A stretch of DNA of 64,000 bases from Enterobacteriaceae bacterium LSJC7. Its GTDB lineage: Bacteria > Pseudomonadota > Gammaproteobacteria > Enterobacterales > Enterobacteriaceae. Under the pieces are notes generated by a model. It searched no databases. It worked only from the letters and a program-made list of their open reading frames with translations, and was not told the DNA's origin. The position numbers were made by a program, and so were the translations under genes. The stretch covers positions 186,001-250,000 of the forward strand of contig AMFN01000004.1 in the NCBI GenBank assembly GCA_000302695.1, read 5' to 3'. Position 1 is the first letter of the stretch. Each line of letters opens with the position of its first letter. This document shows, piece by piece, positions 60,472-64,000 of this stretch.

Positions 60472-61824
60472 ATGGCATTGGTAATGAAAGTAATCACACA
60501 AGCTGCGCACAAGCGCAAAGCACTGGAACAGGCCGTAACGCAGGCGCTTGAGCTGGCCAAAGGGCGTACAGACGGTGCGGAAGTGGCGGTTTCGAATACC
60601 ACCGGCATCAGCGTCAGCACGCGCTACGGCGAAGTGGAAAACGTCGAGTTCAACAGCGATGGCGCGTTGGGCATTACCGTTTATCACCAGAACCGCAAGG
60701 GCAGCGCCTCTTCAACCGATCTCAGCCCGGACGCCATCAGCCGCACCGTGCAGGCCGCGATTGATATTGCGCGCTACACCTCACCGGACCCGTGCGCGGG
60801 CGTGGCAGAAAAAGACCTGCTGGCTTTTGACGCTCCCGATCTTGACCTGTTTCACCCGGCAGACATCGAGCCAGAGCAGGCCATTGCGCTCGCCGCTCGC
60901 GCCGAGCAGGCATCGCTTCAGGCAGATAAGCGCATCACCAACACCGAAGGCGGCAGCTTTAACAGCCACTACGGCGTGAAGGTGTTTGGCAACAGCCACG
61001 GCATGCTGCAGAGCTACTGCTCCTCGCGCCATTCGCTCTCAAGCTGCGTGATTGGCGAAGAGAACGGCAGCATGGAGCGCGATTACGCGTACACCATTTC
61101 TCGCGAGCTGGACGCGCTGCAAAGCCCTGAATGGGTGGGCGCCGAGTGCGCACGCCGCGTGTTGGCCCGTCTTGCTCCTCGCAAACTCGCTACCATGACC
61201 GCACCGGTAATTTTTGCCAGCGAAGTGGCAACCGGTCTGTTCGGCCACCTGGTGGGTGCCATCAGCGGCGGCGCGGTTTACCGCAAATCCACCTTCCTGC
61301 TGGACTCGCTTGGCAAACAGATTCTGCCTGACTGGCTGACTATTGAAGAGCACCCCCATCTGCTCAAGGGGCTGGCCTCCACGCCGTTTGACAGCGAAGG
61401 TGTTGCCACCTCGCGCCGCGATATCGTTAAAGACGGTGTGCTACAGCAGTGGCTTCTGACCAGTTATGCCGCGCGCAAACTGGGGCTGCACAGCACCGGC
61501 CATGCGGGAGGCATTCATAACTGGCGTATTGCCGGTCAGGGGCTGGACTTTGCCGGTCTGCTCAAAGAAATGGGAACCGGGCTGGTGGTGACTGAACTGA
61601 TGGGCCAGGGCGTGAGCGGCATTACCGGCGACTATTCACGCGGTGCGTCCGGCTTTTGGGTAGAAAACGGCGAGATTCAGTACCCGGTGAGTGAAATCAC
61701 CATTGCCGGTAACCTCAAGGATATGTGGCGTAACATCGTCACTGTTGGTAACGATATCGAAACGCGCAGCAACATTCAGTGCGGCTCGGTGCTGCTGCCA
61801 GAGATGAAAATCGCGGGCCAGTAA
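60472..61824 (+). CDS. tldE: Metalloprotease subunit TldE (PmbA)
   Basis: TldE (PmbA) forms a heterodimer with TldD, a zinc protease that trims the microcin B17 leader peptide and degrades the antitoxin CcdA in E. coli. I use ATG 60472 ([20 protein letters not shown]), giving 450 residues as in E. coli; the very long frame upstream runs antisense through darP. Conserved segments include [39 protein letters not shown] and [20 protein letters not shown]. TldE lacks the HExxxH zinc site, which is on TldD; tldD is not in this window. Confidence 0.95.
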   Translation: MALVMKVITQAAHKRKALEQAVTQALELAKGRTDGAEVAVSNTTGISVSTRYGEVENVEFNSDGALGITVYHQNRKGSASSTDLSPDAISRTVQAAIDIARYTSPDPCAGVAEKDLLAFDAPDLDLFHPADIEPEQAIALAARAEQASLQADKRITNTEGGSFNSHYGVKVFGNSHGMLQSYCSSRHSLSSCVIGEENGSMERDYAYTISRELDALQSPEWVGAECARRVLARLAPRKLATMTAPVIFASEVATGLFGHLVGAISGGAVYRKSTFLLDSLGKQILPDWLTIEEHPHLLKGLASTPFDSEGVATSRRDIVKDGVLQQWLLTSYAARKLGLHSTGHAGGIHNWRIAGQGLDFAGLLKEMGTGLVVTELMGQGVSGITGDYSRGASGFWVENGEIQYPVSEITIAGNLKDMWRNIVTVGNDIETRSNIQCGSVLLPEMKIAGQ

Positions 61825-61940
61825 CGCGCTGGCGTAAAGGTTTAACAGGAAGAACACAACATCAACGCAGGATGCCTTGAATGACGCCAGCCGCTGCGGC
61901 TGGCGATGTTAACCGTGCTGTGAACTGAGGATGTGAGCCA

Positions 61941-62330
61941 ATGAAGAAACCTGTTATTGCGATACTGACCGCCGCCGTGCTGCTGGCGACAAGTGCCAGC
62001 ACGCTGGCGCGCGACCTGGAAGAGGACATGGATATCCTCAACGGCAACCTGCGCACAGTGCTGAAAACCGACGACGCGGGCGAGATGAAAAACGCGCTCA
62101 CCACCATGCGCGCTGCGGCGCTGGATGCACAAAAGGCAACGCCGCCAAAGCTTGCAGGCAAAGCGCCAGACAGCCCGGAAATGCAGGAGTTTCGCCGAGG
62201 CCTGGACTTGCTGGTAGGCCAGATTGATGGCGCGTTAAAGCTGGTGGCAGAGGGGAAAATTCCTGAGGCGAAAGCCGCCGCTGAAGACTTTAAGCAGACT
62301 CGCAATACCTACCACAAGAAATTCCGCTAA
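61941..62330 (+). CDS. cybC: Soluble cytochrome b562
   Basis: Cytochrome b562 is a periplasmic four-helix-bundle haem protein of unknown physiological role. The 129-residue precursor has a signal peptide (residues 1-23, [20 protein letters not shown]...LA). Counting from the predicted cleavage site, the haem ligands Met7 (RDLEEDM) and His102 ([10 protein letters not shown]) fall exactly at the positions of the E. coli protein. K-12 carries an intact or near-intact copy at the same place after pmbA. A terminator follows at 62338. Confidence 0.93.
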   Translation: MKKPVIAILTAAVLLATSASTLARDLEEDMDILNGNLRTVLKTDDAGEMKNALTTMRAAALDAQKATPPKLAGKAPDSPEMQEFRRGLDLLVGQIDGALKLVAEGKIPEAKAAAEDFKQTRNTYHKKFR

Positions 62331-62337
62331 TCTCTCA

Positions 62338-62361
62338 GGCCGGGTTCTCCCGGCTTTTTTT
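62338..62361 (+). terminator. Intrinsic terminator after cybC
   Basis: GCCGGG-TTCT-CCCGGC is followed by seven T. Confidence 0.88.
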
Positions 62362-62466
62362 ATGCCATTTTACGCGATGTTACGCAAAACGCGCGCCTGA
62401 CGCTGTTCGGCAAGGGAGCCTTTCGCTAAGGTGATGGGCAAACCTGCCTGCACAACAGAGGGACAC

Positions 62467-63135
62467 ATGGGCAACTTTATTGGGTTTACGCCTGACGCAG
62501 TGAATTTTTTGCAGCTTCTGAGCCAGAACAATAATAAAGAATGGTTTGGCGCAAACCGCAAAACCTACGATGAAGGCATTGTTGCGCCGCTGCGCCTGTT
62601 GGTTGATGAGCTGGCAGCAGATATGCAGTTTATTGATGACCTGCTTGAAGTGCGCCCCGCCGTTGGCAAAACGCTGTCGCGTATTCACCGCGATACCCGT
62701 TTTTCTCACGATAAATCTCCTTATCGCAGCAATGTCTGGATTGCCTTTAAGCGCCCGCGTAAAACGCTTTCTGACTCACCGACCTTTTTCTTTGAAATCA
62801 TGCCCGATGGCTGGCGTTACGGCATGGGTTACTACAGCGCTTCGCGTAGCACCATGACGCGTTTTCGCGACTATATTGCCGATAATCCGCGCAGTTTCCT
62901 GGCAACGGTCGCGGATATCCGCAGCGGGTTTGCCCTGGAAGGTGAGAGCTACAAGCGCCCATTGCTTAAAGACCAGCAGCCGGAACTGGCGGACTGGTAC
63001 AACAAAAAAACCTTTGCGCTGATAGATGAACGCCGGGATATGGCGCCGCTGTATGGACCGGAACTGGTCGATATATTACGTGGGGCGTTTGGGCGACTGG
63101 CACCGCTTTACTCTGTCCTGACGCGCCTGGGCTAG
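62467..63135 (+). CDS. DUF2461 (TIGR02453) family protein
   Basis: I start at ATG 62467 (MGNFIGFTPDAVNFLQLLSQ), with AGAGGGAC before it; the frame extends upstream without a ribosome binding site. The 222-residue protein shows the DUF2461 hallmarks: NNNKEWFGANRKTYDEGIVA, the basic motif SRIHRDTRFSHDKSPYRSNV, and GWRYGMGYYSASRSTMTRFR. It looks cytoplasmic. The family is widespread and of unknown function. E. coli K-12 has nrdG here, so the two genomes diverge from this point. Confidence 0.85.
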   Translation: MGNFIGFTPDAVNFLQLLSQNNNKEWFGANRKTYDEGIVAPLRLLVDELAADMQFIDDLLEVRPAVGKTLSRIHRDTRFSHDKSPYRSNVWIAFKRPRKTLSDSPTFFFEIMPDGWRYGMGYYSASRSTMTRFRDYIADNPRSFLATVADIRSGFALEGESYKRPLLKDQQPELADWYNKKTFALIDERRDMAPLYGPELVDILRGAFGRLAPLYSVLTRLG

Positions 63136-63403
63136 CGGCGGAAAGTACCATTTTTTTGCATTTTGTGCTCCTTGTGCCGGGTGTCTTTTTCTCGCGACAG
63201 TGTGGCGTGGCAGCGGTTTACCGGAACAATTTTCTGATTTTGTGCGTCTGGGCCTGGTTTCATGCCATGATCTTCATTTTTCTCATTATTTTTGGGTAAA
63301 ACACTCGCAGTGGCCTGCATCCCGGCCATAGCCGGGCTGTGGTACATTGGCAGCGTTATCCGTCAGGAATAGATACAGACATGTGATTTCAGGGAGAAGA
63401 CAT

Positions 63404-63736
63404 ATGAACAAAGCGCTGTTGCTTATTGCCGGATTACTGTGCGTGTCGTCAAACATCGCCTGGGCGACGAGAGGCTGCCAGGAGTGTGTTACTGTGGATG
63501 AGGCAAAACAAATGCACGACGATGCACGCGTTACGCTTGAAGGCAAAGTCACCGGGCGCACTGGGGAGGATGACAACTACTGGCTGCGTGACAACACCGG
63601 GCGTATCGCCATTGATGTGGAAGACTGCGATGATGATAAGCGACTCATCGGCAGGCAGGTGCGCGTGGTCGGTAATATCGACCGGGACGACGACGGCGTA
63701 AAGCTTGATGCAGACAGGCTCATTCGCCTTAACTAA
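63404..63736 (+). CDS. Periplasmic OB-fold (BOF/YgiW-like) stress protein
   Basis: I use ATG 63404 (MNKALLLIAGLLCVSSNIAW) after AGGGAG, giving 110 residues. A signal peptide (to about AWA) is followed by CQEC and an OB-fold domain typical of the YgiW/YdeI family (ARVTLEGKVTGRTGEDDNYW, LRDNTGRIAIDVED, VRVVGNIDRDDDGVKLDADR). Members are linked to stress tolerance and cationic-peptide resistance. The mature part is strongly acidic. The CxxC near the new N-terminus is unusual for the family as I know it. It appears to be a single-gene unit. Confidence 0.8.
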   Translation: MNKALLLIAGLLCVSSNIAWATRGCQECVTVDEAKQMHDDARVTLEGKVTGRTGEDDNYWLRDNTGRIAIDVEDCDDDKRLIGRQVRVVGNIDRDDDGVKLDADRLIRLN

Positions 63737-63957
63737 TCTCCTTTTCTGCCGGGCCCTGTTTTGCCGCCCGGCGGCTTCTGTACCGTAGTTCCCCACGCAG
63801 CACTTCGCCTGCGACCTTCATCACAAAATCTCATCCCGATCATTACTCGCAGGCTAACGATTCGTTCATGTGGTTAATTGATACCCGCGTGTCTGCGGTG
63901 CAAACTTTATCCAACGTTAAGCAGATCAACATGATTCGCTGAATCAGGAGGTTAATA

Positions 63958-64000
63958 ATGCTATCCGGGCAAACGCCAGCGCGGCAGTGGAACACGCGCC
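63958..64000 (+). CDS. Start of a gene that continues beyond the window
   Basis: ATG 63958 follows a strong CAGGAGG site at the right distance, and the frame stays open to the edge (MLSGQTPARQWNTR). Only 14 residues are visible, too few to name the product. Confidence 0.55.
   Translation, partial: MLSGQTPARQWNTR

Overview
The window is chromosomal DNA of a gammaproteobacterium of the family Enterobacteriaceae. Nearly every conserved gene matches the Escherichia coli K-12 94-96 min region in order, orientation and protein length (queG to cybC). GC content is fairly high and coding is dense. It is not E. coli: several K-12 blocks are missing and others stand in their place. I cannot fix the genus from sequence alone. 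No tRNA, rRNA, CRISPR array, insertion sequence or prophage was seen.

Layout. (1) 1-2640: accessory segment with a truncated unknown gene, a GlxA-type regulator and an isochorismatase-family hydrolase, where E. coli has orn and glyVXY. (2) 2641-3118: a non-coding stretch with five DnaA-box-like 9-mers next to queG, the position of E. coli datA. (3) 3119-14982: queG, then divergently nnr-tsaE-amiB-mutL-miaA-hfq-hflX-hflK-hflC and yjeT (tRNA modification, cell division, mismatch repair, RNA chaperone, FtsH control). (4) 15074-20270: purA, then nsrR-rnr-rlmB. (5) 20587-26438: yjfL-yjfM-yjfC, aidB, yjfN, bsmA, yjfP and a shortened yjfY. yjfIJK and the whole ula regulon of E. coli are absent. (6) 26785-28226: rpsF-priB-rpsR-rplI with a probable S6:S18 leader. 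(7) 28290-33991: ytfB, fklB, cycA, ytfE, a decayed ytfF, qorB and qorR. (8) 34055-47698: an unknown gene, cpdB, cysQ, ytfJ, ytfK, ytfL, msrA, tamA-tamB-ytfP and ppa. (9) 47699-51825: a small membrane protein and an AT-rich gap where E. coli has ytfQRT-yjfF, then fbp and mpl. (10) 51917-59672: an 8-kb accessory block between mpl and darP, holding an amidohydrolase, an APC permease, a GNAT acetyltransferase, three tandem TPM-domain (YgcG-like) genes and lemA. (11) 59829-64000: darP, tldE, cybC, a DUF2461 gene, a periplasmic OB-fold gene and the start of one more gene.

Some genes connect across the window. NsrR (16536-16967) very probably represses ytfE, because a perfect 11-1-11 NsrR palindrome lies just upstream of it. 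TamA and TamB form the outer-membrane/inner-membrane bridging complex and sit together with ytfP. HflK, HflC and YjeT form one membrane-protease regulatory group. The lemA-TPM-TPM-TPM cluster is the most unusual coding feature, and the datA-like DnaA-box cluster is the most interesting non-coding one.
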